This document shows, piece after piece, positions 1 to 12,718 of a stretch of DNA of 64,000 nt; position 1 is the first letter of the stretch, and each line of letters begins with the position of its first letter. The stretch lies in the NCBI GenBank assembly GCA_033557465.1, contig CM066033.1:907582808-907646807 (forward strand). The letters run 5' to 3'. The DNA is from Ichthyophis bannanicus (taxonomy: Eukaryota; Chordata; Amphibia; Gymnophiona; Ichthyophiidae). Under the pieces are notes generated by a model. That model did no database searches, had not been told where the DNA came from, and was given only the letters and a program-made list of their open reading frames with translations. Position numbers and translations under genes: made by a program.

Positions 1-989
1 GTTTAACCCTGCACAAGGCTCACAACTATTTCTTTATGAAGTGGGACTACAAAGTCCATGATGCACCTGGTCTAGAAAGGTTTTTCCTTCTTCAACCAAC
101 AATAAGTGTCCGCCCTCTCCTTTCTGCACACTGCCACTAGGAGGGGCTGTGACAGACTATACCAGGTGGGGTAAATAGCTACCTGTGGATGTGTCTTCTA
201 TCTTCTACCCCTTCTTTGTTTTTCTTTTGCCTGTAGTAGTATAATTTTTTCCCTGCTAATTTTCCTTTTGGCAGTAACAAAGTTACATGTAGGCACATCC
301 AACTCCTGGGATGGTCACCTGCAGGATCATCAATGACCTTACGTGCTCCATATGGCCAATATGAGAGACTTGCCAAGCTGATATATGCACATGTGTCTGT
401 AGGATTGCATGGTGGTTAGGATGCTGAGATAGCTGTCATACCCAAATAGCTAGTAATGGAACTTCCCATGGCTCAGCTACAATTTTTTCATGCACACTGC
501 AACTGTATTTGTGTGGTCACATCAGATACATAAGGGCAGCAAGGCCTTACCACACTCTCATCTGCCACCATCCATCCTTCAGCCCATTGATCAGCATATA
601 CAGTCATGTATTCTCCTGCCAGCTGCTACACCATGGCCCACACAGAAACATTTCTATCATTAGGTTGTCTCACTCACACTTCTCCTGTGAACGATCCACA
701 TGTCACCACTCCAGCTTAGTCATCCTTTTGATGCCCACTTCGTGGCAATGCTGGCTCAGCCAGGAGGCACTTCTTCCCAGTCCTGTGCCACACACTGACA
801 TTAAGGCAGTTTACATGGGCACTCCTTACTGATACAGTACAGATGCCTCCCACATGCTCATCCCACTTACTGACAGACATGTAGGATACATATGGATCTT
901 ACATGTCCATCATCTTTTACCTTTCCTTCCATCCATCATCTCAAATGTGACTTTCACATGGGCTCCCTTATCCTGCATTAAGGTGCCTG
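1..989. other. No recognisable feature
   Basis: I see no gene, RNA or transposon signature here. The short open frames on both strands are low-complexity and look like chance frames. The segment ends where homology to the CR1-A 3' half begins. Confidence 0.5.
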
Positions 990-1509
990 CCATTTGCAGA
1001 TGACACAAAATTATTCAAAGTTGTTAAAACACAAGGGGATTGTGAAAAATTGCAAGAGGATCTTGAAAAATTGGGAGACTGGGTGTCCTAATGACAGATG
1101 AAATTTAATGTGGACAAGTTCAAAGTTATGCACTTAGGAAAGAATAACCTGAACCACAGTTACATGATGCAGAGTTCCACATTAGATATTGGATTTAAAT
1201 GTCATCTTGGATAATATGGTGAAACCCTCTGCCCAGTGGAATCCTAAAGAAAGGGATGGAGAATAAAATGAAGGATATTATGATGCCTCTTTATCGCTCC
1301 ATGGTGCGACCACATCTTGAATATTGTGTATAGTTCTGGTCACCATATCTTAAAAAAGATATAGCAGAATTAGAAAAGGTACAGAGAAGAGCAATGAAAT
1401 GGTAAAGGAGATGGAAGGATGTCCCTACAAGGCAGGCTTGAAAGGTTAGGACTCTTCAACTTGGAAGAGAGACAGCTAAGGAGAGATATGAGAGAGGCCA
1501 ATAAAATAA
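990..1509 (+). mobile_element. CR1 LINE relic (family A), left part
   Basis: The segment matches the end of the reverse transcriptase and the C-terminal region of the CR1-A copies at 46.8-51.8 kb and 4.8-10.1 kb. It begins at the FADD catalytic box and runs through the conserved stretch on cysteine/lysine-rich 'thumb' sequence and the ALEYC-like motif. It carries several stops and indels and is dead. The relic breaks off at 1509 inside the sequence that normally reads on to the ORF end, and resumes at 4345, so a DNA transposon has been inserted into it. Confidence 0.85.
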
Positions 1510-2013
1510 CATAGATACACTACCAAAAAACTGCCTCCAGTTTTGCAACTGATTCCTATAGATTTTGGGGTGCTGAATCCAGGAAAAATAGCCAAAATGT
1601 TCCATCACGTCACGTTTTCTTGCAAAATTAGATTTCTTACCCATATAAGGAATGTTCACATAATTTCTTTTTAGCCGACTGCAGTTTATTTTCTTGGCCC
1701 AAAATAGAGGTTGTAATGGTTAACTAACTAGAAACACTCCCTCATGATATTTTAGAGTGTTTTGTATTCATTTTATACATTAACAGGACAATTGGGAGGC
1801 GGGGGGCTAAATCCAGTACTCGCGCTGGCGCATGTTCTTTCCTGTTCGCCTCGCCTCGTTCGCTCGCTCAAACACGGTGGTTGCGACATGAACGTTCCTG
1901 TCAAATTTCAGTTTCTTGCAAGTTCATTATTACCTTTTGTTTGCTCAGTCGTAATCCTGATTTATTCAGAAGTGGTTCACTACAGTTGTAGTTTGCAGTG
2001 CTGTGTATTTGTG

Positions 2014-3740
2014 ATGGCTCACAGAGCCAGAGGTTGCATCAACTCTCCGGGCAGTTTTTGTTTTATTTGTGGGGAATATAACGTGAAAAAGCGGCAGAGG
2101 AACATTTCTGCATTTATTAAAAAAGTATATTTCGCCTATTTCGGTTTGAAGTTAGGCGTTCAAGACAAACCGTGGGCTCCTCACAAAGTGTGCAAGACAT
2201 GTGAGGAAGATCTACGCTTATGGATGAAAGGTAAAAAACAAGCATTTCGTTTCGGAATACCTATGATGTGGCGTGAACAAAGAGACCACAGCAGTGACTG
2301 CTATTTTTGCTCTTGCATTGTGAAGGGATACAACTTAAAAAATAAGAACGTAATAAGTTACCCCAACCTTCCCTCAGCAATTAGGCCTATGCCTCATAGC
2401 AACAAAGTACCTGTGCCTGAACCACCAAAATCTTTGGATCATATTTGTGTGGACGGTTCTGATCATGATGAGACTCATCAGATGACTTTTCCCAATGAGT
2501 CCAGTACTTCCGAGTTTGAAACTGAACCAGATCCGAAACCTGAACTTTTCTCTCAAGCTGAATTGAATGATTTAGTCCGGGATTTAGGACTCCCAAAAGA
2601 TGCTGCCCAACTGCTAGGTTCTCGGCTTAAACAGAAAAATCTATTGTCACCAGGAACAACTTTTATTGGTACCGCAACCGCGAGACACAATTTTTGAAGT
2701 ATTTCAGCAAAGAGGAAGATTTGGTATTTTGCAACGATATATACGGAGTGATGGAAAAGTTTAAACTCAAGTATGATCCTGCTGAATGGCGGCTGTTCAT
2801 TGATTCGTCAAAAGACAGCATAAAAGGTGTTCTTCTTCATAATGGCAACACATTCGCTTTAGTTCCTATTGCTCACTCTGTTATTCTCCAAGAAAAATAC
2901 GAGAATTTGGCCCTGATTCTTCAGAAGATTCGTTATGATGAGCATAAGTGGATGATTTGTGGAGACTTTAAAATTCTATCCATGCTATTAGGGCAGCAAT
3001 CCGGTTTCACCAAATATCCCTGCTTCCTTTGCTTGTGGGATAGCCAGGCCCGCGACCTACACTGGGGGAAAAAAGACTGGCCAATTCGGGAGTATTTGAG
3101 ACCTGGTGAGAAAAATGTTCTTCATGAGAGCTTGGTACCTCGTGATAAAATTCTATTACCACCTCTCCACATTAAGTTGGGTCTCATTAAGCAATTCATC
3201 AAGTCCCTTCCAAAAGATGGTGAGTGCTTTCGGTACCTTTGCTCAAAGTTCCCCCGACTTTCTGAAGCAAAGCTAAAGGAAGGAGTGTTTGTTGGCCCTG
3301 ATATAAGGAAACTCATTTCAGATGGAGCATTCGCTGAAACGATGTCTGAGAAGGAAAAAGAAGCCTGGGATTCCTTCAAGGATGTTGTTCTCAAATTCTT
3401 GGGGAACAGGCGGGATGAGAACTATAAGGATATTGTTGCCAGGATGCTCAATGCCTTCAAAGAACAAGGCTGTAACATGAGCCTGAAAGTCCATTTCTTG
3501 CACTCCCATGTGAACTACTTTCCCGAAAACTTGGGGGCGTACAGTGAAGAACAAGGAGAAAGGTTTCACCAGGACATCAAGGACGCAGAGAGAAGGTACC
3601 AAGGAAGATGGAACACCACTATGATGGCTGATTTCTGCTGGTTGCTGCTGCGGGAAACCCCAGATGAAAAATACGCCAAGCAGCGCACCAAGAGAAGCAT
3701 TCGGGGGAAGAAGAAACGGGCCCACCAGGAGATTGATTGA
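2014..3740 (+). pseudogene. Transposase of the unclassified DNA transposon, one frameshift
   Basis: Two overlapping frames form one protein of about 575 residues. The first (start chosen at 2014, before a Cys-rich block; an upstream Met at 1762 is possible) holds CxxC-type cysteines (CFIC, CKTC, CYFC) that probably bind zinc for DNA recognition. The second runs to 3740 and holds the conserved blocks CGDFKIL, PCFLCLWD, HSHVNYFPENLGA, SEEQGERFHQD and RYQGRW. The frame changes near 2660 in a short T run, where one T appears to be lost; beyond it the second frame is open. I recall very similar proteins of unknown name in arthropod genomes, from memory only. D of GDFK and E/D of the SEEQGERFHQD block are candidate catalytic acids. 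Confidence 0.75.
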
Positions 3741-3802
3741 CCCAAGAATGACTTTAAAATCTAAACTGTGTTGACAAATATCGTGTTTTTACTAAACTTT
3801 GA

Positions 3803-3808
3803 AATAAA
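3803..3808 (+). terminator. Polyadenylation signal AATAAA of the transposase
   Basis: A canonical AATAAA lies 63 bases after the transposase stop, in an AT-rich 3' region. Confidence 0.5.
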
Positions 3809-4344
3809 AATTTGCTAGTTATTACCACAGTGTCGGATCTCATTTATTAGAATTTTATTTTCACACCATCGGGTGTTTGTCTTCATGTATTGCAATGGTG
3901 CGGTTTGCGTTTTCTATTCTTACATACATACCTGTACAACATTTTTTGCACATTTCTTTGCTTTGCTTTGTGTCTAACCTCGCTCTTATATGCTCAATGT
4001 TTGTGCACATGTATGTGGCTGTTTTAAGTGCAGACAATTTTGCTACCATCACAGTGTGTTTTGTTGACATTACTCTATTCTTATGTGCTGCCTTGTTACA
4101 ATTTTCTTTATTCTTATTTGAATAACTACTAAACAATTAGTATAAAGAATTCATCCAAGAAACTTTTATCTCGATCGCACTCAATCTGAAACGTTCACCT
4201 CAAACTGCTAACCCAATGTAGCAAAAACTCTGTACGTGATGGAGCAAATTGGTTACCAGATTTGGATTCAGCGCACCAAAAAACGTAAAAATCAATCGAA
4301 ACATTAGAGGCAGTTTAAAAAAATTTTTTTTTAGTGTACCTGTG

Positions 4345-4640
4345 TAATGAATGGAGTAGAACAGGTAAATGTAGATTGGTTGTTTACTCTTTCAAAAAGT
4401 AGAAAAGTAGGGAACATGCAATGAAACTACAATGTAGCACATTTAAGACTAATCTGAGAAAATATTTCTTCACTCAACGTGTAATCAAACTCTGGAATTT
4501 GCTACCAGAGGATGTAGTAAAAGCTGTTAGTGTAGCTGGATTTAAAAGAGGTTTGGACAAGTTCCTGGAGGATAGGTCCATAAGCCATTATTAAAGAGGA
4601 CTGGGGAAATCCACTGCTTACCCATTTGACAAGCAGCATG
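4345..4640 (+). mobile_element. CR1 LINE relic (family A), right part
   Basis: This continues the relic that stops at 1509. It encodes the degenerate end of ORF2 (region of the conserved RKYFFTQRVIKLWNLLP-like motif) and ends with the stop after the conserved NHY-like C-terminus. The start of the 3' UTR follows, but the canonical tail is missing. Confidence 0.85.
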
Positions 4641-4951
4641 CCTTTTGGACTTTCATTTATTAGGCTTCCAATTCAGATGAAATTACTATTTTTTGATGTG
4701 TAGACTGGGTGAGGTTGAGGCTTTTGTTTACAGATGCGATCAACATTATTTGCACCCTTTCAGTTCAACCCTTTAATGTCCAATATAAGAACATAAGATA
4801 TGCCATACTGGGTCAGACCAAGGTCCATCAAGCCCAGTATCCTGTTTCCAACAGTGGCCAATCTAGGTCATAAGTACCTAGCAGTTTCCCCAAAAGACAC
4901 AGGTTCCGGAACGCTTGTACTGGGTCAAGCATTGATATCCTGGGTCCCTTC

Positions 4952-5743
4952 TTAATAATGATTTATGGACCTTTCCTCCAGGAACTTGTCCAAACTTTTT
5001 TTAAACCCAGCTACACTAACAGCCTTTACTACATCCTCCGGTAACAAATTCCAGAGTTTGATTACACATTGAGTGAAAAAATATTTTCTTTTATTAGTCT
5101 TAAATAGTTTGCCCTGTAGCTTCATTGCATGTCCCCTAGTCTTTCTATATTCTGATAACGTAAACAATCGATCTACGTTTACCTGTTCCACTCCATTCAT
5201 TAATTTATAGACTTCTATCATATCTCCCCTCAGCCGTCTCTTTTCCAGGTTAAAGAGCCCTAACCTTTTTAGCTTTTCTTCGTAGGAGTATCCTTCCATC
5301 CCCTTTACCATTTTGGTGGCTCTTCTCTGAACCTTTTCTAATAACCCTATATCCTTTTTAAGATATGGCGACCAGAATTGCACACAATATTCAAGGTGCG
5401 GTCTCACCATGGAACGATATAGAGGCATTATAATATCTTTTGTTTTATTTTCCATTCCTTTCCTTATGATACCTAGCATTCTATTTGCTCTCTTGGCTGC
5501 CGCTGCACACTGGGTAGAGGGTTTTAACATGTTATCCACAATGACGCCTAAATCTTTTTCCTGGGTCTTGGTCCCTAATGTGGAACCTTGCATTGTGTAA
5601 CCATAGTTTGGGTTGTTCTTCCCTAGGTGCATAACTTTGCACTTGTCCACATTAAATTTCATCTTCCATTTTGATGCCCAGTCTTCTAATTTATCAAGAT
5701 CCTCTTTCAATTTTCCACAATCCTCTTGGGTTTTAACAACTTT
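4952..5743 (-). pseudogene. CR1-A ORF2, C-terminal part after the CR1-B insertion
   Basis: This resumes the CR1-A ORF2 directly beyond the nested element. It holds the RT thumb and the C-terminal region: [53 protein letters not shown] and KYFFTQCVIKLWNLLPEDV. It ends at the family's usual stop after NHY. The stretch is open throughout, which points to a young copy. Confidence 0.9.
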
Positions 5744-5744
5744 A

Positions 5745-7909
5745 CATAGAAACATAGAAACATGATGACAGAAAAAGACCACAAGGCCCATCTAGTCTGT
5801 CCTTCCATAACAACAACTACAACAGTCCACTTTTTACCTTTAGAGATCCTCTGTGTTGGTCCCATGCTTTTTTGAATTCAGTTACTGTCCTCATCTCTAC
5901 CACCTCCACTGGGAGACTATTCCACGGATCCACTACTCTTTCCGTAAAGAAATATTTCCGCATATCACTCCTGAATCTATCTCCCTTCACCCTCATCCCA
6001 TGTCCCCTCGTCGCAGAACTTGCTTTCAATTGAAAGAGGCTCTCTCCCTGAACATTTATGCCACGGAGGTATTTAAACATCTCAATCATATCACCTCTAT
6101 CCCGCCTTTCCTCTAAGGTGTACATATTAAGATCCTTAAGTCTGTCCTCATATGCTTTATAATGAAGACTACTAATCATCTTAGTAGCAACCCTCTGCAC
6201 TGACTCCATCCTGTTCACATCCTTTTGAAGGTGCGGTCTCCAGAATTGCACACCATACTCCAAATGAGGTCGCACCAAAGACTTATACAGAGGCATTATC
6301 ACCTCCTTTTTTCTGCTAGCCATTCCTCTCCGTATGCACCCAAGCATCCTTCTAGCTTTTGCCGTCACCTTTTCTACCTGTTTAGCTACTTTAAGATCAT
6401 CGGACACAACTATGCCTAGGTCCCGCTCTTCTTTAGTGGACAAAAGTACTTCACCTCCTATGCTGTATTGCTCCCTTGGATTGCTGCAGCCCAAATGCAT
6501 GACCTTACATTTTTTAACATTAAATCCCAGCTGCCAAATTCTAGACCATTCTTCAAGCTTAGCTAGATCCCTCCTCATGTTATCTACACCTTCCTGGGTG
6601 TCTACTTTATTGCAGATTTTGGTATCATCCGCAAAGAGGCAAACCTTACCAGACAGCCCTTCCGCTATATCACTAACAAAGATGTTAAAAAGAATCGGAC
6701 CAAGGACAGATCCCTGGGGCACACCACTGGTAACATCCTTCTCCTCAGAGTGAGCTCCATTTACTTGTACTCTTTGTCGCCTCCCACCCAACCAATTTCT
6801 AACCCAAGCAGTAACTTTAGGGTCCATCCCTAGGGTGCTCAGTTTGTTTATAAGTCGCCTGTGAGGAACAGTGTCAAAGGCTTTACTGAAATCTAAATAC
6901 ACCACATCTAGAGCTCTCCCTCGGTCCAACTCCCTGGTCACCCAGTCAAAGAAATCAATCAGATTTGTCTGACAAGACCTGCCTCTGGTGAATCCATGCT
7001 GCCTCGGATCCTGTAATCTGCTGGACTCCAGAAACCTCACTATTTTCTCTTTCAACAGCGTTTCCATTAATTTACTCACCACCGAAGTTAAACTAACCGG
7101 CCTGTAGTTTTCAACCACATCCTTACTTCCGCTTTTGTGTAAAGGCACCACATGAGCCTCTCTCCAGTCCTTTGGCACCACTCCCGACTCCAACGAGGCA
7201 TTGAAAAGGTCAGTCAGTGGAGTTGCTAGAACGTCCCCAAGTTCCCTCAGTATTCTAGGGTGTATCCCATCCGGTCCCATCGCTTTGTCTACTTTAAGTT
7301 GAGCTAGTTTCTCACGAACACAGTCTTCTGAAAATTGTTCAAGATGTCCCTCGCTTCTGTTCTTATTTGTGGGTGTTTTCTGAGGTCCTGCTCCTGGTTC
7401 TTCATCTGTGAACACAGAACAAAAATATTTGTTAAGCAATTCCGCTTTATCCTTATCAGCTTCTACATATTCCCCCCCTGTACCCTTGAGTCTGACAATA
7501 CCACTTTTGCCCTTCCTCTTCTCACTAATATATCTGAAAAATGTCTTATCTCCCCATTTTATTGCATTGGCTATTTCCTCCTCCTTTTGAATCTTTGCCT
7601 TCTTGACTACTTTGCTAGCTTCTCTAAGTTTTTCCAAATACAGATGCCTGTCTTCCTTTCTCTGTGATCTCTTGTATTTCATGAAGGCCTCCCTCTTTTT
7701 CTTCACTTTTTCAGCTACTTCCTTCGAAAACCATAGCGGTCTCCTGTTCCTTTTGCCTTTATTTACCATTTTAACAAAAAGGTTGGTTGCCTTTAAAATA
7801 CCCCCTTTCAGTTTTGCCCACTGTTGTTCTACATCCCCCAGCTGTTCCCATCCCACTAACGACTCCCTGAGGTATTGGCCCATCTTCGCAAAGTTAGTCT
7901 TCCTAAAGT
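5745..7909 (-). mobile_element. CR1 LINE, family B, nested, 5'-truncated
   Basis: 2165 bp with family-B features: a distinct RT sequence, the 3' segment AGACTAGATGGGCC near 5790, and a tail of TTTCTATG units at 5745-5762. The 5-bp sequence CTTTA flanks both ends (5740-5744 and 7910-7914) and is the target duplication. It lies in the middle of the CR1-A RT, just after FADD, so it is younger than that copy. Confidence 0.92.
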
Positions 7910-8873
7910 CTTTAAATAGTTTTGTGTCATCTGCAAATTTGATAACCTCACTCGTTATTCCACTTTCCAGGTCATTTATGAATATGTCAAAAAGCAGCGG
8001 ACCCAGCACAGATCCCTGGGGTACACCACTATTCACCTTTCTCCATTGGGAAAATTGGCCATTTAGCCCAACCCTCTGCTTTCTATCTTTTAACCAGTTC
8101 TTGATCCACAGTAGTACACTGCCTTCTATCCCATGACTCTTTAGTTTTGCCAAAAGTCTCTGATGAGGGACCTTGTCAAAGGCTTTCTGAAAGTCCAGAT
8201 ACACTATATCAACCGACTCACCTTTGTCCACCTGTTTATTCACACTTTCAAAAAAACATAACAGATTAGTAAGACAAGATCTTCCTTGTCTAAAGCCATG
8301 TTGGCTGTCTCCCATTAGGCCATGACTATCTACATGCTGAGTAATTTTATTCTTTATGATGGTTTCTACCATTTTTCCCGGTACTGACGTCAGGCTCACC
8401 GGTCTGTAGTTTCCCGGATCACCCCTGGAACCCTTTTTAAAAATTGGTGTTACATTGGCGATCCTCCAATCTTCAGGTATTAGAGATGATTTTAATGATA
8501 GTTCACAGATTACTAATAGCAGGTCTGCAATCTCATATTTCAGTTCTTTCAACACCCTTGGATGTATACCATCCGGCCCAGGTGATTTGCTACTCTGCAG
8601 TTTATCTAATAGTTGTAATACATCTTCCCGATGTATCGATATTTCCTTCAATTCTTCTGCACCTTTAAATACCACTTCAGTCATGGGTAACATCCCTACA
8701 TCTTCCTCAGTAAAGACTGAAACAAAGAATTCATTCAGTCTCTCCGCTATTGCCTTGTCACCTCTTAGTGCCCCTTTAACTCCTCTATCATCTAATGGAC
8801 CAACTGACTCTCTCACAGGTTTTTTGCTACGAATGTACTTGAAAAAGTCTTTATTTCGCGTTTTTGCTTCCAC
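5817..8873 (-). pseudogene. Chimeric CR1-A / CR1-B ORF2 reading frame
   Basis: A 1018-codon open frame built by insertion. Residues 1 to about 320 are CR1-A linker and reverse transcriptase: GPDGIHPRVLKEL, NYRPVSLTS, GFRQGRSC, YLDFQKAFD, SGVPQGSVLGP and FADDTKLF. At 7910 the frame passes without a stop into the 5'-truncated CR1-B. CR1-B contributes a second linker and a second complete reverse transcriptase (YLDFSKAFD, SGVPQGSVLGP, FADDTKI) and its C-terminal domain, ending at 5817. Both polymerase cores keep their acidic residues. There is no sign that a fusion protein is made, and the CR1-A part lacks its own C-terminus. Confidence 0.9.
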
Positions 8874-8912
8874 AGCAAGCTTCTTCTCAAATTCTCCCTT
8901 TGCTTTGCTTTA

Positions 8913-10085
8913 TCAATGCCTTGCATTTGATTTGCCAGTGCTTGTGCTGTTTCCAGGTTTCATCGTTGGCTCTTTTTTCCATTTCCTGAAAGATGCTTTT
9001 TTGGCAACAACAGCCTCTCTGACCTCACCTTTAAACCATGCTGGCAGTTTTTTGGACTTCCTTCCACTTTTCTTGAAGCGTGGAATACAGCTGGTCTGGG
9101 CTGCCAAGATAGTATTTTTCAACAACACCCAAGCTTGATGTAAGTCTTTAACCTTTGCAACTGCTCCTTTTAGTTTTTTCTTAACTATTTTCCTCATTTT
9201 ATCATAGTCTCCCTTTCGAAAGTTAAAAGGTAGTACTGTAGATTTCCGTACTATCCCTCCTCCACTAATTAAATCAAAGGCGATCATGCTATGATCACTA
9301 TTGCCAAGTGGCCCCAACACCCTTATCTCTTGCACTAGATCTGGTGTTCCACTAAGGACCAGGTCTAATATGGCTTCCCCTCTGGTCGGTTCATGAACCA
9401 GCTGCTCCAAGAAGCAGTCATTTATGTCATCTAGGAACTTTATCTCCCTAGCATGTCCTGCCGTGACACTGACCCAGTCGATACCGGGGTAATTGAAATC
9501 ACCCATTATTATTACTGCACTGTAACTTTTGTTAGCTTCCTTGATTTCTTTGAGCATTTCATCATCCATTTGTTCATTCTGGCCCGGTGGTCGATAGTAC
9601 ACCCCCACTGCCATCGCCTTCCCCTTTTTACATGGAATTTCAATCCATAGAGATTCTACAGCAAATTTTGTTTCCTGCAAAACTTTAATCCTTTCTGACT
9701 CAATGCTCTCTCTAACATAGAGCGCAACGCCTCCACCAATTTGATCAGCTCTATCATTACGATGTATTTTGTACCCAGGTATCACAGTGTCCCACTGGTT
9801 GTCCTCCTTCCACCATGTCTCTGATATTCCAATCATATCTAACCTCTCATTTAGTGCTATATATTCTAACTCTCCCATCTTATTTTTTAGACTTCTAGCA
9901 TTTGCATACAAGCATTTTAGAGACTGTATTTTATTCATATTAATTTGGCTATTGGTAGACATGGGTAATTTGGGATCTTTAAGCTCTGTCTTCTCCATAC
10001 TTGAGGGCATTTGGGCTACTTTACTCTTTTTTGGAACCTCTCTGCTTTTGGTAGTATCCTTCAAGGCTACATTCTTCCGAATCAT
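8913..10085 (-). pseudogene. CR1-A ORF2, endonuclease part
   Basis: 390 codons of the APE-type endonuclease that nicks target DNA to prime reverse transcription. Motifs in order are YANARSL (about residue 60), SETWW (about 93), GDFNYPGIDW (about 196) and SDHSMI with the catalytic His (about 270). Lys/Arg-rich linker sequence follows. The frame is lost near 8975, where one A is missing relative to the other CR1-A copy, and the last residues before the stop at 8913 are out of frame. The next frame upstream of the RT picks up at 8873. Confidence 0.9.
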
Positions 10086-10248
10086 CCGCTCTTCCTAAAA
10101 AAATAAAAAAGTGACCAGTGAAATGACTTTGGCCTACATATGCACACATATTTGACACATAAAAGAATCAAATAAAACAAGACCAATTAAAAAAGGAAAT
10201 AGTAGGAAATAGTATAAAAAAATGGGATATTGCCAGGATATGATTATT

Positions 10249-11301
10249 CTCACAAAAGGACTCCCAGTCCAAACTACAAAAATACTCAAAATAGTCCACA
10301 TAGAAAAAGTCAGACCATCCAATCCCCAACAATCAATCAAACTATTCAAAAAACTTTTCTTTTTTTGTTGGCGTGTTTGTCATGAAAAGGGATAACCATT
10401 TTCTCGAGATAAACCTTCCTTTTTATTCTCTTAAAAAGAGCCAAAAGTTGGCAGGGGCATGTAATTAAATAAACTGCAAATGACAATCCACAAGAAGTAT
10501 ACCAGCGAGAAGTGTATTTGTGGAAGGGTCTATCCAACTAGTACCTCGCATAGTCAGAATACAAAAATCACGTGTTAAACAGAGAAAATGACCCACATTC
10601 TTCTGGCATACTTCTTGTGGATCGTCATTTGTAGTTTATTTAATTACATGACCCTGCCAACTTAAGTATGTTGGTAGAACAAAGCGTTCTATGAAACTCT
10701 GTTTGCAGGAACACCATTCAAGATTAAATAGTAAGATCATGTCTGCTCCAATAGTGTTCCATCAAGGACACTCCTTTACTGATCTGCATCGGTTGAAATC
10801 AATTTCTCCACTGGGTTTGAATTTAGAGATTGACTAGTAGAGTTTACTTTAACACATGGGTTGTTGCTACTGACATATATCAGTGAAATCATTTGTTATA
10901 ATAAAAATCCCCGGGGGGAAGGACATCTTTCTTCATTTATCCGCAATGCTTTTCAGAGATATCTGTCGAGGATTCTCATTACCTTCTCGAGGCTGTTTAT
11001 TATTGATCTGGGACATTAACATTTGATTCATGGAGTCCTATAGCAGCTTATTGATGATGAAGTTCACATCACTAAGATAAGTTCATATAATAGTTGTTAA
11101 TATGTAATGTGCTGTTGTAGTGATTTTGCATATTGCACTGGAGCTATGCTTTTGGTTCTTCTTAAGAGAATAAAAAGGAAGGTTTGTCTCAAGAAAATGG
11201 TTATTCTTTTTCATGACGAACACTCCAACAAAAAAAGAAATATTTTTGGAATAGCTTGATTAATTGTTGGGGATCGGATGGTCTGACTTTTTCTATTTTT
11301 C
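10249..11301 (+). mobile_element. Penelope-like element fragment with inverted partial copy
   Basis: A 1053-bp insertion is flanked by the 13-bp duplication GGATATGATTATT (10236-10248 and 11302-11314). The right part (10600-11301) reads plus-strand: the end of a GIY-YIG-type domain and a 3' UTR. The left part (about 10285-10505) is an inverted copy, in which the start of that domain is fused to the end of the 3' UTR by deletion. The copies are about 90% alike by eye and would form a long hairpin. Inverted partial copies are typical of Penelope elements, but the RT itself is absent. Confidence 0.65.
10600..10837 (+). pseudogene. GIY-YIG endonuclease C-terminal fragment
   Basis: The translation, with one frame change near 10665, gives a VVYLITCPC block, then YVGRTKRSMK, QEHHSRLN and GHSFTDLHRLKSI, ending at the TAG at 10835. 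YVGRT-(R)-EH is the pattern of GIY-YIG nucleases in Penelope-like retroelements. The catalytic Tyr/Arg region is present but the protein is only a fragment. The minus-strand inverted copy is at 10340-10503. Confidence 0.6.
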
Positions 11302-11829
11302 GGATATGATTATTGGCACCCTTATAAACAATTCAAATCAGTTTGAATAGAAGAACTACTTTCCCATTGCAGTAAAATGAGACGCGCCTGTGATCAATTG
11401 TCAGTACTCACATGACTTGAATCAACCAATGAATGATGGCTCTAATGTTTAAAATGGACACATTCACTCCCTGTTTCATTTTCACAATTTTGAAGGCAAG
11501 AGAGCTGCCTGAGAAAGTCAGAAAAGCCATTATCACCAAACATCAAACTTCAAAGGGGTACAAGGCATCTTCAAAGACCTCAGGATTCCTGTTGCTATAG
11601 TTTGCAATGTGAAACTGACCCAGATTGTGGTGGAAAGATGAAAATTAATCCAAGAATTCTTTGAAGGTTAGTGCAAACTGTTGGAAAAACACCACATACA
11701 ATATTCAAAGAGTTTAAGGTTGACCTGGAACAATCTGGAATGGTGATTTCAACCTGCACCATATGCTGCGCACTAAACGAAGTAAGACTTCATCTGCAAA
11801 GGCCAAGGAAGACCTCACTGCTCGAAGAC

Positions 11830-12470
<641 letters not shown>

Positions 12471-12626
12471 CCTGTCCAGGTCATATTTTGTTGTTTTCTC
12501 TCAGAACTTACTACATCTAAATTGCATAGAGGTATTTTTTGGTTGTATACCATTGAACATACTATTAAAATATTATGATGACATACAGTCAGAATATTTC
12601 CAATTATTTCTCGATATTATACACAA

Positions 12627-12640
12627 CATACCTAACATGT
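12627..12640. repeat. 14-bp target-site duplication, left copy
   Basis: CATACCTAACATGT occurs here and, identically, at 19054-19067. It brackets the L1/Tx1-like element and shows that everything between entered, or was later inserted, at one site. Confidence 0.85.
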
Positions 12641-12718
12641 GGCAAGATGGCCGGCACGCGTTAGTTTGCTGCTGGTGGTCTCTGTGCTATATTTCATAGT
12701 TTTATTACTTTCCTTGAA

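Larger units (their letters stand above)
1510..4344 (+). mobile_element. DNA transposon with long imperfect terminal inverted repeats
   Basis: A 2.8 kb element is inserted in the CR1 relic. Its ends are inverted repeats that share the outer sequence CAYAGRTACACT and then matching blocks (CTGCCTC, GCTGAATCCA, CCATCACGT) over about 100 bp. Flanks are ATAA on the left and TAAT on the right. Intact CR1 copies have TTAA at this point, so a 3-4 bp TTAA-like target duplication is plausible. One transposase gene fills the interior. The superfamily is not certain. A Sola-like or other TTAA-targeting DDE family would fit the target site, but I cannot confirm this by search. Confidence 0.8.
4787..10096 (-). 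mobile_element. CR1 LINE, family A, 5'-truncated, minus strand
   Basis: This reads from about 10096 down to 4787. It has the endonuclease, the reverse transcriptase and the family-A 3' UTR (the conserved CTGGGTCAGACCAAGG segment near 4808) and ends in the TTATGTTC-type tail at 4787-4800. Compared with the full-length copy at 46796-51780 it lacks the 5' UTR and ORF1, so reverse transcription stopped just upstream of ORF2. It is interrupted by CR1-B at 5745-7909. Confidence 0.93.

Noticed and set aside
5853..9138. Long plus-strand frames opposite the CR1 copies (for example 8455-9138)
   Set aside because: They are antisense shadows of conserved CR1 coding sequence and recur wherever CR1 is present, for example on the minus strand at 49524-50276.
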